From: Geitlerinema sp. BBD 1991-9
GTDB taxonomy: Bacteria > Cyanobacteriota > Cyanobacteriia > Cyanobacteriales > Geitlerinemataceae
NCBI GenBank assembly: GCA_001657325.1
Contig: LWRO01000019.1
Span: forward strand, 93,670 to 157,669
Direction: 5' to 3'
DNA length: 64,000 bases
The notes beneath the pieces are model-generated. The model was given only the letters and a program-made list of their open reading frames with translations. It did no database searches and was not told the DNA's origin. Shown piece by piece: positions 1-8,929 of the stretch (position 1 is the stretch's first letter; each line of letters begins with the position of its first letter). Both the position numbers and the translations under genes were made by a program.

Positions 1-2
1 TT

Positions 3-488
3 CAAACGAACCTACGTTGGGGCGAACAAAAACGGGTGTTTCGATTAATTCCAGGGTTGGAAAATGCGGAATTCGTGCGGATGGGGGTCATGCACCGCAA
101 TACCTTTATTAACGCACCGGAATTGCTCGATCGAACCCTACAGTTTCGCAAGCGTTCCACCGTTTTGGCGGCGGGACAACTCACGGGAACCGAAGGATAT
201 GCCGCTGCATCTGCCGGAGGGTGGTTGGCGGGAACGAATGCCGCGAGAATTGCCTTGGGACTCGACCCCGTCGCACTGCCCGAAACGACGATGATGGGTG
301 CGCTGTTTGAATTTATTACTTCAGCGTCGCCGAAACACTTTCAACCGATGCCACCCAATTTTGGCATTTTACCCCCATTCCCTCAAAAAATTCGGAACAA
401 ACGGGAGCGTTACGGCAAATACCGCGATCGATCCTTAGAGGATCTCGCCAGTTGGCAAGACATTCTCCAACATCCCATTGCGGTTTGA
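3..488 (+). CDS. trmFO: TrmFO, tRNA (uracil-5-)-methyltransferase, C-terminal part
   Basis: The reading frame is open from the left edge, so only the last ~162 residues are visible. They carry typical C-terminal TrmFO sequence: [20 protein letters not shown], then a substrate/flavin-pocket stretch with [16 protein letters not shown], and a short tail ending [14 protein letters not shown]. The family uses FAD and methylenetetrahydrofolate to make m5U54 in the T-loop of tRNA, in the cytoplasm. The gene ends 59 bp before the convergent phosphatase gene. Identification is from recognised family sequence; the N-terminal FAD-binding GxGxxG lies outside the window. Confidence 0.93.
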   Translation, partial: QTNLRWGEQKRVFRLIPGLENAEFVRMGVMHRNTFINAPELLDRTLQFRKRSTVLAAGQLTGTEGYAAASAGGWLAGTNAARIALGLDPVALPETTMMGALFEFITSASPKHFQPMPPNFGILPPFPQKIRNKRERYGKYRDRSLEDLASWQDILQHPIAV

Positions 489-546
489 GAACGTTGGTGT
501 CGAGCTGGAACGTCAAGCAGTCGCTCCAGCATGGCACAACCTACGT

Positions 547-2322
547 TCACTTCTCGGAATGCAGCTGAAACTCATCAAACTTCACAACTTCAGAATTGGG
601 GTTTCGCGTGTCGAAGTAGTAACTCGCCACCGTTCCCGTTTCCGTCTCGAAAACGCTGAACGCGGTAATATCGTTGCTGGCAACATAAGGCAGTGGCGAT
701 CCCGACTCGTCTCGTAACGGCGCAATCGAGGGAAAAACGGGTTCTAAGCCGTTGGGATCTCCCTGTGCCCTGTAATTCGGATCGTTTTCCCTCAGCACCT
801 TCCGCCTCTCAGTTTTCCAAAATGCGCCGTAAGTGTTCCCGACGTTCGACGACTCCAGATAGTGAGTTCCTCGATCGCTCACAAAACGATTCCACAGGTG
901 AGAGTGACCGAAATAAACGAGTTGCACTCCCGCCGATTCGAGTAGCGGAATGACATCGCGCACGAGATAATCGTCAGCTTTGGGATATTCGTAGCGAACG
1001 GCGAGGAGATTGCCATCATCATCTCGATCGATCTTTGGAACGGGATTCGTGTACGGCGGAACGATATTTCCCCCCAAGGTATGAGGTGGATGGTGCAACA
1101 TGACAATCTTGTACTTCGCCGATTGAAATTCGGGGCTGGTCAGCTCTCGTTCCAACCATTCGTACTGCGGACTGCCTCGATCGATCGGTTCAAAAATATG
1201 CTGTCCGTATCCCCAGGCCATCGGATTGTCGAGATCGTCAGTTCGTTCCTGATAGCGTCCTTTCACCGTCTCGTCGGTTTGGGGTTTGCGCCAAATGTTC
1301 GTCGCAAATAAAACGACGAGCCGCACGTCCCCAAAACTGGCAGCGTAGTAGGTTTTACCACCGGGATACTTCTCGGGAATTGAAAAAAGTTCCTCGAAGG
1401 TGTCAGTATTGAACGAATAGGTTTTCATCCAGGCTTCGCGCAAACCCGGATCGCCGGTAATATTAGCCGCTTTTGGATCTCTGTCGTACCAATCTTTCAC
1501 CGCCGATCGTGCAATCGCATCGTTAAACTGTTCGTCAAGGGTTCTCACTTGGCTGTAACGTCCCATGACTTCGTGATTGCCAATGGTGGGAAATAGCGGT
1601 GCGTTTTGGATTATTGGCGCACCCCGGTAGCGCGTTGTGACCCCGTCTTTTTCGAGGTCGTAACTCGCATATCCTTGCAAGCAGGGAAAAAAGGCATTTC
1701 CGTCTCCATCGTCGAACCATTCCGAAGCGCGATCGGGAACGTTGACTAAATCTCCCGCGTGGAAGACCGCATCGATAGCTCCCACTGTCTCGAAAGCTTT
1801 TTGCAAGTTCGCCGCCGTCATTGGCATCAATTGATGATCGGACGTCAGAAGAATTTTTAACGGCGTTCCCGGTTTGGGAGTGGCAGCGAGAGAAAATTCT
1901 GCGCTGTTTGAAATTTCGCTGTCCTCTCGCTGACTGCTGACGAAATAGGGGACGTGCTTTCCAGGCGTTAAACCTGAAACTTCCGCTTCGTGTCGCCAAA
2001 CCTCGCGATGTTGCGGTCTGTCCGAGTTCTCACGGTTGGGAGTTTGAGAGTTTTTATCTTCGCGGGTGCGACTGAGACGGGTGGTGTTCGCGATGTAGGT
2101 TTGGTTCCCAGCGGTGACTTCGTGGCGCAAGCCGCGAAATTCGGTGAACCAGACCACCCGAACAGACGTCGGTGTGGGAAACTGTAGAAACGGATCGCTC
2201 AGAAACGGGGATTTGTCAGACATCGTCGTGAAGGAGGTTTCTCGAACGGCCATCGAAAACGTTAAACCCAATCCTAAGAGCGAAATTGCCAGGATGAGAA
2301 GATAGTAACGGAAAGGAGACAT
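547..2322 (-). CDS. Membrane-anchored calcineurin-like metallophosphatase, purple-acid-phosphatase type
   Basis: 591 residues. An N-terminal hydrophobic segment (about residues 5-25) suggests a signal anchor or signal peptide. A fibronectin-like N-terminal domain (about 45-150) precedes the metallophosphoesterase domain, which shows SDHQ (161-164), AGDLV (189-193), GNHE (248-251), a later MLHHPP and FGHSH. These are the usual dimetal-binding motifs, so the protein probably hydrolyses phosphate esters outside the cytoplasm or in the periplasm. Substrate cannot be told from sequence. It is convergent with trmFO and is read alone. The start ATG lies just before the hydrophobic segment. Purple acid phosphatase is the closest group I recognise; a PhoD-like enzyme is less likely. 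Confidence 0.85.
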   Translation of the reverse strand: MSPFRYYLLILAISLLGLGLTFSMAVRETSFTTMSDKSPFLSDPFLQFPTPTSVRVVWFTEFRGLRHEVTAGNQTYIANTTRLSRTREDKNSQTPNRENSDRPQHREVWRHEAEVSGLTPGKHVPYFVSSQREDSEISNSAEFSLAATPKPGTPLKILLTSDHQLMPMTAANLQKAFETVGAIDAVFHAGDLVNVPDRASEWFDDGDGNAFFPCLQGYASYDLEKDGVTTRYRGAPIIQNAPLFPTIGNHEVMGRYSQVRTLDEQFNDAIARSAVKDWYDRDPKAANITGDPGLREAWMKTYSFNTDTFEELFSIPEKYPGGKTYYAASFGDVRLVVLFATNIWRKPQTDETVKGRYQERTDDLDNPMAWGYGQHIFEPIDRGSPQYEWLERELTSPEFQSAKYKIVMLHHPPHTLGGNIVPPYTNPVPKIDRDDDGNLLAVRYEYPKADDYLVRDVIPLLESAGVQLVYFGHSHLWNRFVSDRGTHYLESSNVGNTYGAFWKTERRKVLRENDPNYRAQGDPNGLEPVFPSIAPLRDESGSPLPYVASNDITAFSVFETETGTVASYYFDTRNPNSEVVKFDEFQLHSEK

Positions 2323-2448
2323 TCGTTTTGGGGAGGATGGGGAAACGATCGGTTCGGAGATCGCCGATCTCGATCTCCGAGCGAATGGGTTTGTCGATCG
2401 AAGGTGGTCATGGAAGATCGATCGGGTCTCATGACAAAATTCTCATAC

Positions 2449-2488
2449 AAAAAGCCTACCAATCTCCTAGGAGATTGAATAGGCTTTT
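2449..2488 (-). terminator. Rho-independent terminator downstream of tRNA-Pro
   Basis: Inverted repeat AAAAGCCTA ... TAGGCTTTT around an inner palindrome AATCTCCTAGGAGATT. Read on the minus strand it lies just after the tRNA and ends in a short T-run. Confidence 0.7.
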
Positions 2489-2516
2489 CAGGGGATAAGT
2501 TTCTTAAGGATTACAA

Positions 2517-2590
2517 TCGGAGCGGCGGGATTTGAACCCACGACCCCCACTACCCCAAAGTGGTGCGCTACCAAGCTGCGCTACGCCCCG
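2517..2590 (-). tRNA. trnP-GGG: tRNA-Pro (GGG)
   Basis: The minus strand folds as a full cloverleaf: acceptor CGGGGCG paired with CGCTCCG (one G-U), D-arm GCGC/GCGC, anticodon stem CCACT/AGTGG with loop TTGGGGT, and T-arm GTGGG-TTCAAAT-CCCGC. U33 is followed by GGG at 34-36, so it reads proline CCC/CCU codons. The CCA end is not encoded. A terminator-like hairpin follows on the same strand. Confidence 0.97.
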
Positions 2591-2630
2591 TTGCAGGATC
2601 TCATCATAGCATATTCAGAGTGTTAAGCAA

Positions 2631-3470
2631 GTGATGCTCGGAAAATTTTTATCAACCGTCCAGAACGCTTCTGAGGAAACTCAAGCGGAAGAAAGAATTT
2701 GGCGAATTTCCCAACGCCATCTCAATTTGCTAGAGTTTTGTCCGCGTTCGTTCCAAGAGAAGATTCTCGAACGCCGCGAACCTCCCCTCGCCGCGACACA
2801 ACGGGAGTCTCAAATGGCGGGAAGTCACTTTCACTTACTCATGCAGCAGCGGGAGTTGGGATTGCCGATCGATCGATTCCTCGCCGATGACGAGAAACTG
2901 GCTGCGTGGTTGAACGGCTTTTTGGAAAACGCGCCAACTCTCCTTTCTCCTAATCCTCTGACAACGCCTCCTGAATTTCGCCAAGCGGAACACGAACGAA
3001 CGCTGAGTTTTCAGGGCGTCTTGCTCGTGGTTCGTTACGACTTACTGGTGGGGGTCGATCGAAACGCACAAATTCTCGATTGGAAAACCTATCCCCGTCC
3101 CCAAAATCCCAAATGGCTAGAACGAAACTGGCAAACGCGCCTCTATCCGTTTGTACTAGCAGAAACGAGCGAGTACGAACCCTCGGAAATTTCGATGACG
3201 TACTGGTTCGTCACGTCTCAGGGGTCTGACGAACCACAATGCTGGCGGTTTGAGTATTCTCAAGCGAAACACGATCGAACCCGCCGCGATTTAACGCGAC
3301 AACTCGATCGATTTCAAACGTGGTGGCAAGCTTATCAAAACGGCGTACCGTTTCCGTCGCGGTGGGATTTAGAACGAACCTGCGATCGAACCGATTGCAC
3401 CTGTCCCCGAAACGAAAGCACGAACGAGGCCGTTTTGTCTGTAGCCGATATTTCCGAAGTCTCCATTTAG
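2631..3470 (+). CDS. PD-(D/E)XK nuclease-fold protein with a Cas4/AddB-like cysteine set
   Basis: 279 residues. The RecB/Cas4-type nuclease motifs are visible in order: GSHFH (64-68), RYDLLVG with D137, LDWK with D150 and K152, and QTRLY (168-172). C37 (LEFCPRSF) and C251, C256, C258 (CDRTDCTC) give the one-plus-three cysteine pattern that binds an Fe-S cluster in Cas4 and AddB. It is therefore probably a DNA exonuclease or DNA-processing enzyme, but no CRISPR or recombination gene lies beside it. The start can be GTG 2631 or ATG 2634; no strong ribosome-binding site decides. The family is widespread in cyanobacteria without assigned function. Confidence 0.75.
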   Translation: MMLGKFLSTVQNASEETQAEERIWRISQRHLNLLEFCPRSFQEKILERREPPLAATQRESQMAGSHFHLLMQQRELGLPIDRFLADDEKLAAWLNGFLENAPTLLSPNPLTTPPEFRQAEHERTLSFQGVLLVVRYDLLVGVDRNAQILDWKTYPRPQNPKWLERNWQTRLYPFVLAETSEYEPSEISMTYWFVTSQGSDEPQCWRFEYSQAKHDRTRRDLTRQLDRFQTWWQAYQNGVPFPSRWDLERTCDRTDCTCPRNESTNEAVLSVADISEVSI

Positions 3471-3520
3471 CGATATTGTAGACATCGTCGTGACCGAACC
3501 GGAACGCGGGCGTAACCAGA

Positions 3521-3868
3521 GTGAAATACTTTTTTTTGTCGGAAGGATGGACGGTTTCTCGGGTTTGGGGAACGCAGGGATTGTGGAACGTCACGGCGTG
3601 GCGACGACAACCCGATATCCAGCGCCTAAATCTCTGTTTGACCGAGCGTGAAGAACGATTTTGGCTGTACCAAGTCGAAGATGCCGTATTAATGGTAGAA
3701 GTTCGTCCCCCAGCAGATGCGAACGGCTCGACAATTTCTCACGTGGTTCTCAAACGGTTGATGAGTTCCGAACAGGTGATCGCTCGACTGTGTTCGTCCT
3801 TTGCAACGTGCGAGTTGACCCAGATCTCAGGCGATCGATCTCCTAGCGAACAGTCGGGCTGGCAGTGA
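3521..3868 (+). CDS. Conserved cyanobacterial hypothetical protein
   Basis: 115 residues from a GTG start, with no signal peptide or membrane segment. The N-terminus MKYFFLSEGWTVSRVWG and the aromatic-rich LWNVTAWRR stretch are familiar from small conserved cyanobacterial proteins of unknown role. It follows the nuclease by 50 bp on the same strand and may be co-transcribed with it. The last ~15 residues look disordered. I do not recognise a domain. Confidence 0.6.
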   Translation: MKYFFLSEGWTVSRVWGTQGLWNVTAWRRQPDIQRLNLCLTEREERFWLYQVEDAVLMVEVRPPADANGSTISHVVLKRLMSSEQVIARLCSSFATCELTQISGDRSPSEQSGWQ

Positions 3869-4324
3869 ACATCGACGCCACAAATCCTTTCCCCAATTTG
3901 CCTGAGTTTCGATCGACACTTGGATGTCAACCCCGAGTCTTTTAGTTCATATCTTAGGCTTTTTGTCAAGTTTTCGTATTAAAAATTTACGTTGTTAATG
4001 TATCTCGACAAACTCGATCGATCCGAGATCGATCGAGCCAAAAATAGCTGTATCCGAGCAAATCGATAAAAACATCGCATTGAAAAAGATTCGTTTCGAT
4101 CGCTGCTACCGTAAGCGAGTCTTAAAATCTCTTGCCATCGGCTCTCACAATCGATACACTTCTTTAATAATCTTTATTTAAGCAGCGTCTAGCTCAACCT
4201 GCGATTGCACCGATCTACATCTCGTCTTTTTTTGAGAAATCGGCGATTGCTAAAGCGGACGCAATTGCAGACCCGTAGAATAGACAAGCGTTGACTAACC
4301 CGTCATAAAGGAGGAGCGTAGTCA
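3869..4324 (+). promoter_or_regulatory. psbB upstream region
   Basis: 456 bp without a credible gene. It holds a palindrome CTCGATCGATC-cga-GATCGATCGAG (4013-4037) and AT-rich stretches. A strong Shine-Dalgarno AAAGGAGGAG stands 8 bp before the psbB ATG. The psbB promoter must lie here, but I cannot place -35/-10 boxes with confidence. Confidence 0.5.
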
Positions 4325-5860
4325 ATGGGACTACCTTGGTATCGCGTACACACAGTCGTCCTGAACGATCCAGGTCGTCTGATTGCTGTACACCTGATGC
4401 ACACTGCCCTCGTGGCAGGATGGGCGGGGTCGATGACCCTCTACGAACTCGCCGTATTCGATCCGAGCGATCCGGTTCTCAATCCCATGTGGCGTCAAGG
4501 GATGTTCGTACTGCCCTTCATGTCCCGCCTGGGAGTAACCGGCTCGTGGAGCGGTTGGAGCGTTACGGGCGAAACGGGAGTCGATCCCGGTTTCTGGTCG
4601 TTTGAAGGTGTCGCCCTCGCTCACATCGTCCTGTCCGGGCTGCTGTTCCTAGCAGCGTGCTGGCATTGGGTGTACTGGGATTTAGAACTTTTCAGAGATC
4701 CGCGTACCGGAGAACCGGCGCTCGACTTGCCGAAAATGTTCGGCATTCACCTGTTCCTCTCCGGTCTTCTGTGCTTCGGTTTCGGAGCCTTTCACCTCAC
4801 GGGGCTGTGGGGCCCGGGAATGTGGGTATCCGACCCCTACGGTTTAACGGGAAGCATCCAAGCCGTCGCGCCATCCTGGGGGCCGGAAGGCTTTAACCCC
4901 TTCGATGCCGGCGGTATCGTTGCCCACCACATCGCCGCTGGGGTGGTTGGAATTATCGCTGGCTTGTTCCACTTATCCGTTCGCCCCCCCGAACGGCTCT
5001 ACAGAGCTTTGCGGATGGGGAATATCGAAACGGTTCTATCGAGCAGTATTGCCGCCGTGTTCTTTGCCGCCTTTGTCGTGGCCGGTACGATGTGGTACGG
5101 CAGTGCAGCGACTCCCATCGAACTATTCGGCCCGACCCGCTACCAGTGGGATAAAGGCTACTTCCAAGAAGAAATCCAGCGTCGCGTTCAAGCCAATGTG
5201 GCTGAAGGCGCGAGCTTATCTGAAGCTTGGTTGCAAATTCCCGAGAAACTGGCATTTTACGATTACGTAGGTAACAACCCCGCAAAAGGCGGTTTGTTCC
5301 GCACCGGGCCGATGAACCGAGGCGACGGTCTCGCTCAGGTTTGGTTGGGACATCCGGTGTTTACAGATGGAGAAGGACGGGAACTGACGGTGCGTCGCCT
5401 CCCCAACTTCTTCGAGACTTTCCCAGTCGTGCTGACGGATAAAGACGGCATCGTCCGCGCCGACATCCCCTTCCGCCGCGCTGAATCGAAATACAGCTTC
5501 GAGCAAGCCGGTGTGACAGCAACCGTCTACGGCGGTCAGTTGGACGGTCAAACCATCACCAACCCCGCCCAATTGAAGAAAATTGCCCGGAAAGCTCAAC
5601 TGGGCGAACCCTTTGAGTTCGATCGCGAAACGTTGAACTCTGACGGTGTGTTCCGAACCAGCACGCGCGGTTGGTTTACCTACGGACACGCTTGCTTCGC
5701 CTTGTTGTTCTTCTTCGGCCACATTTGGCACGGTTCTCGGACGTTGTTCCGCGACGTGTTTGCAGGGATCGACCCCGACCTCGACGAAGATCAAGTCGAA
5801 TGGGGCGCGTTCCAGAAAGTGGGTGACAAAACCACTCGTATCGATAAAGAAATGGCGTAA
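4325..5860 (+). CDS. psbB: Photosystem II CP47 chlorophyll-binding core antenna
   Basis: 511 residues, the usual length for CP47. The N-terminus [18 protein letters not shown] is diagnostic. Six transmembrane helices with His ligands for chlorophyll (for example [14 protein letters not shown] and the late [17 protein letters not shown]) flank the large lumenal loop at about residues 255-450. The protein sits in the thylakoid membrane and passes excitation to the PSII reaction centre. psbT follows 121 bp downstream, a conserved cyanobacterial order. The start is fixed by the strong ribosome-binding site and the invariant N-terminus. Confidence 0.99.
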   Translation: MGLPWYRVHTVVLNDPGRLIAVHLMHTALVAGWAGSMTLYELAVFDPSDPVLNPMWRQGMFVLPFMSRLGVTGSWSGWSVTGETGVDPGFWSFEGVALAHIVLSGLLFLAACWHWVYWDLELFRDPRTGEPALDLPKMFGIHLFLSGLLCFGFGAFHLTGLWGPGMWVSDPYGLTGSIQAVAPSWGPEGFNPFDAGGIVAHHIAAGVVGIIAGLFHLSVRPPERLYRALRMGNIETVLSSSIAAVFFAAFVVAGTMWYGSAATPIELFGPTRYQWDKGYFQEEIQRRVQANVAEGASLSEAWLQIPEKLAFYDYVGNNPAKGGLFRTGPMNRGDGLAQVWLGHPVFTDGEGRELTVRRLPNFFETFPVVLTDKDGIVRADIPFRRAESKYSFEQAGVTATVYGGQLDGQTITNPAQLKKIARKAQLGEPFEFDRETLNSDGVFRTSTRGWFTYGHACFALLFFFGHIWHGSRTLFRDVFAGIDPDLDEDQVEWGAFQKVGDKTTRIDKEMA

Positions 5861-5884
5861 GGTTTCGATCGAACGCCTCAACGT

Positions 5885-5932
5885 AGTCTAACGAGGATTG
5901 TGTTCTGCGTAACATCAATCGCTCGTTAGACT
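5885..5932 (+). terminator. Hairpin between psbB and psbT
   Basis: Perfect 10-bp arms AGTCTAACGA and TCGTTAGACT, extended inward by GATTG/CAATC pairing. No long T-run follows, so it is more likely an RNA-stability or partial attenuation element than a full terminator. Confidence 0.5.
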
Positions 5933-5981
5933 TTCTGATTTGGTAAACTGTTCGTAACGACAAACTCCTGCGGAATCCCCC

Positions 5982-6077
5982 ATGGAAAGCGTAATTTACA
6001 TCTTTTTCCTCGTTGCCGCGCTTGCGGTGCTGTTTTTCGCCATTGCCTTTCGGGATACTCCGAAAATCGGTAAATAG
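5982..6077 (+). CDS. psbT: Photosystem II reaction centre protein T
   Basis: 31 codons: one transmembrane helix starting MESVIYIFFLVAALAVLFF and a short stromal tail ending RDTPKIGK. Length and sequence match PsbT, a single-helix subunit at the PSII dimer interface. It lies directly downstream of psbB as in other cyanobacteria. The gene is short enough to be missed by length filters. Confidence 0.96.
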   Translation: MESVIYIFFLVAALAVLFFAIAFRDTPKIGK

Positions 6078-6151
6078 TGCGAATCTCAGCTCGATCTCGC
6101 GATCGAGTTGGCATCGAAACTTCTCGGAAATTCTGCTTCAATAAACTCAGG

Positions 6152-6176
6152 CGTGTGGCTTGGTAAAAGCCGCACG
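6152..6176 (+). terminator. Probable terminator after psbT
   Basis: Stem CGTGTGGCTT/AAGCCGCACG (one G-U pair) with a 5-nt loop, followed about 10 nt later by a run of six T's. This would end the psbB-psbT transcript before nrdR. Confidence 0.5.
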
Positions 6177-6231
6177 TCTGTTATCATTTTTTCTAAAACT
6201 TGTCAAGACTGGGTTTTGAACCCCCGATATT

Positions 6232-6786
6232 ATGCGTTGTCCTTTCTGCCAACATACGGAAAGCCGCGTTTTAGAATCTCGATCGACCGAATCAGGTCAG
6301 AGTGTGCGACGGCGGCGACAGTGTCTAAAATGCGAGCGACGTTTCACCACCTACGAACGCATTGAGTTCGTCCCGATTACTGCGGTGAAACGAGATGGAA
6401 AGCGCGAGTCCTTCGATCGATCGAAAGTGCTGCGAGGCATGGTGCGGGCTTGCGAAAAAACCCCGATTTCCCATTCGCAACTCGAATCCATCGTCGACGA
6501 AATCGAAGCCAAACTCCAACAGCGTCCCACCCGCGAAGTCCATACCCGCGAGATCGGGGAGATCGTGTTGAGCTATCTAAAAGATCTCAGCGAAGTCGCC
6601 TACGTGCGATTTGCATCCGTTTACCAACAATTTCAAGGCATTCGAGATTTTGTCGATACCCTCGACCAACTCCGTGCGAGCCGCGTTGCACTTTATCCCG
6701 ACTCTCCCCCCGACGCCGCTATCTCCCCAGACGTTGAGTCTGAAGGTTGTTCGGAAACCTCTGCGTCGTGCATCGCTCGATCGTAA
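6232..6786 (+). CDS. nrdR: NrdR, repressor of ribonucleotide reductase genes
   Basis: 184 residues. An N-terminal zinc ribbon has Cys at 3, 6, 31 and 34 ([15 protein letters not shown]), and an ATP-cone domain covers about residues 49-139 ([19 protein letters not shown]). The family binds ATP/dATP and represses nrd genes in the cytoplasm. No nrd gene is present in the window. The C-terminal ~40 residues are low-complexity and longer than in most bacteria. The psbB-psbT-nrdR-rps1 order is, from memory, conserved in cyanobacteria. Confidence 0.97.
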   Translation: MRCPFCQHTESRVLESRSTESGQSVRRRRQCLKCERRFTTYERIEFVPITAVKRDGKRESFDRSKVLRGMVRACEKTPISHSQLESIVDEIEAKLQQRPTREVHTREIGEIVLSYLKDLSEVAYVRFASVYQQFQGIRDFVDTLDQLRASRVALYPDSPPDAAISPDVESEGCSETSASCIARS

Positions 6787-6859
6787 ACCCCTCGTCTCCA
6801 CAGAAACGAGACTCGATCTCGATCGATCTGCAAATTTTAACGAGGGATGCCGTTAAATA

Positions 6860-7063
6860 AAAGCCAAATCTTCTAGAGTAAGGTAAAATTCGATTTGTGC
6901 GATCGAATCGCCTTCACTTGAAGGTGATGTGGTGTTTCGTCATAAGGAGGGCTAGTCCGAACGCTAACAACTCCCAGTCCGTCTAGCATCTCGCCTGCTT
7001 TGTAACACCCATCAGCCGGAGGCAAACACAAGTTATGGAGATCCAGTCCTAGGAAAAACACGC
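6860..7063 (+). promoter_or_regulatory. Structured leader upstream of rps1
   Basis: About 200 bp without a gene. It includes a hairpin ATCGCCTTC-ACTT-GAAGGTGAT (6907-6928), then an AAGGAGGGCTAG stretch able to pair with downstream CTAGC/CTCCC segments. A second purine-rich GGAGG lies about 40 bp before the ATG. Ribosomal protein S1 genes are often autoregulated through the leader; that role here is inference. Confidence 0.35.
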
Positions 7064-8041
7064 ATGGTCAATCAGAACGTAAAGCAAAGAGATATTGGTT
7101 TTACCCACGAGGACTTCGCCGCCTTACTCGATAAATACGACTATCACTTCAGCCCTGGCGACACCGTAGCGGGTACAGTTTTTAGTATAGAGCCGAAGGG
7201 CGCTCTGATTGACATCGGTGCGAAAACCGCCGCCTATATTCCCCTACAGGAGATGTCAATCAACCGAGTGGAGTCTCCTGATGAAGTATTACAACCGAAC
7301 GAGACGCGGGAATTCTTCATCCTGATGGATGAAAACGAAGACGGTCAACTCACGCTGTCGATTCGTCGGATCGAGTACATGAGAGCTTGGGAGCGCGTTC
7401 GCCAGCTCCAGGCTGAAGATGCGACCGTTCATTCGGGCGTGTTTGCCACGAATCGAGGCGGTGCTTTGGTTCGCATTGAAGGACTGCGCGGATTCATTCC
7501 GGGGTCGCATATTAGTACGCGCAAACCGAAAGAAGAACTCGTTGGGGAAGATCTTCCCTTGAAATTCTTAGAGGTCGATGAAGAACGCAACCGTCTGGTG
7601 CTGAGCCATCGTCGGGCGTTGGTCGAACATAAGATGAACGGTCTCGAAGTCGGCGAAGTGGTGGTCGGAACCGTTCGCGGCATCAAGCCTTACGGTGCTT
7701 TCATCGATATCGGTGGTGTCAGCGGCTTGTTGCACATTTCCGAAATTTCTCACGATCACATCGATACCCCTCACAGCGTCTTCAACGTCAACGACCAACT
7801 GAAGGTCATGATTATCGACCTAGATGCCGAGCGGGGTCGGATTTCACTCTCGACCAAGCAATTGGAACCGGAGCCGGGCGATATGGTGAAAAACCCAGAG
7901 CTCGTTTACGAGAAAGCGGAAGAAATGGCCGAGAAATTCCGCCAGCAAATGGCCGCTCAGTCTCAGGGTGGGGACGATCTCAACGGAGATGCAGCCCTGG
8001 AATTTCTCGACGACGAAGACGCTCCGTCTGCTGTCGAGTAA
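7064..8041 (+). CDS. rps1: 30S ribosomal protein S1
   Basis: 325 residues with three S1 (OB-fold) RNA-binding domains at about residues 30-105, 120-185 and 200-270. The third shows GTVRGIKPYGAFIDIGGVSG. Three domains rather than six is normal for cyanobacterial and plastid S1. It recruits mRNA to the 30S subunit. The acidic tail (DDEDAPSAVE) is typical. A clear terminator follows. Confidence 0.97.
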   Translation: MVNQNVKQRDIGFTHEDFAALLDKYDYHFSPGDTVAGTVFSIEPKGALIDIGAKTAAYIPLQEMSINRVESPDEVLQPNETREFFILMDENEDGQLTLSIRRIEYMRAWERVRQLQAEDATVHSGVFATNRGGALVRIEGLRGFIPGSHISTRKPKEELVGEDLPLKFLEVDEERNRLVLSHRRALVEHKMNGLEVGEVVVGTVRGIKPYGAFIDIGGVSGLLHISEISHDHIDTPHSVFNVNDQLKVMIIDLDAERGRISLSTKQLEPEPGDMVKNPELVYEKAEEMAEKFRQQMAAQSQGGDDLNGDAALEFLDDEDAPSAVE

Positions 8042-8097
8042 ACGATCGAGTGCGAAGGGCGGCTGTTCGCTACATTTTCAGCCGCTACTTCTTTTAC

Positions 8098-8121
8098 AGA
8101 GGGTTCGTCCCTCTTTTTTTT
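8098..8121 (+). terminator. Rho-independent terminator of rps1
   Basis: AGAGGG-TTCGT-CCCTCT stem-loop followed by eight T's. A second GC-rich hairpin (GCGGCTG/CAGCCGC) lies just upstream. Confidence 0.85.
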
Positions 8122-8149
8122 GGGTGTACTGATGATGTGAGGGAGTCCT

Positions 8150-8899
8150 TTGGTTTGCATTCAATGCCGTGACGTAACGTTTCGCGATATCCAGGCAATT
8201 GTCTTCGATAAAGACGGTACCCTGGCCGACTCCCAAGATTTCATGCGGAATTTGGGTTTCAAACGCGCGCGTCTGCTCGACGCTCAAATTCCCGGTGCGG
8301 GGGAAGCGCTGCTCGTTGCCTGTGGCATTGAGGGCGATCGCGTCGATCCGACGGGTTTGATGGCTGTCGGTAGTCGTCACGAAAACGAAATTGCAGCCGC
8401 AGCGTTCGTCGCCGAAACGGGCCGAAGTTGGTGGGAGTCGTTAGCGGTAGCGCGGAAAGCATTTGCACAAGCCGAGCGAGCGATCGATGTGGCGACACCT
8501 TCGCCGCTGTTCGTGGGGTCTTTGGACGTGCTGCAAAACCTGGCAGATGCAGGCTTGAAGCTGGGAATCCTGTCAGCAGATACCCCCGAGCGCGTGCAGC
8601 AGTTCGTTCGCGAACACCAACTCGATCGATACATCCGAGTTCAGATGGGAGTCGATCTCGGTCCGAGCAAACCCGATCCGGTTCTGTTCGAGCGCGCCTG
8701 TGCTTCTCTCGGTGTCTCACCTCACGAGGCCTTAATGGTCGGAGATTCACCCCTCGATATCGAAATGGCAAAAAAGGCCAACGCCGCTGGATGTATTGGC
8801 ATTTGTTGGGAATCGCCGATAGCCGCACATCTCCAAACAGCAGACGTAACGATTGCCCAACTCGATGAAATTCGCGTTCTCGCAGAAACATCGCGTTAA
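8150..8899 (+). CDS. HAD-superfamily hydrolase, phosphatase type
   Basis: 249 residues. HAD motifs are intact: DKDGTL (motif I, nucleophile Asp, about residue 20), LSADTPE (motif II), SKPDP (motif III Lys) and MVGDSPLDIEMA (motif IV). The cap is of the phosphoglycolate phosphatase type. It is a cytoplasmic phosphatase; the substrate cannot be fixed. The start is a TTG preceded at 6 nt by GAGGGAG; no ATG in frame would keep motif I. Confidence 0.88.
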   Translation: MVCIQCRDVTFRDIQAIVFDKDGTLADSQDFMRNLGFKRARLLDAQIPGAGEALLVACGIEGDRVDPTGLMAVGSRHENEIAAAAFVAETGRSWWESLAVARKAFAQAERAIDVATPSPLFVGSLDVLQNLADAGLKLGILSADTPERVQQFVREHQLDRYIRVQMGVDLGPSKPDPVLFERACASLGVSPHEALMVGDSPLDIEMAKKANAAGCIGICWESPIAAHLQTADVTIAQLDEIRVLAETSR

Positions 8900-8929
8900 T
8901 CGGAAAACTCGCTTGTGAGGCTTTCCTTC

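Noticed and set aside
6210..6235. GGTTTTGAACCCCC-like stretch resembling a tRNA T-arm
   Set aside because: No acceptor, D or anticodon arms around it.
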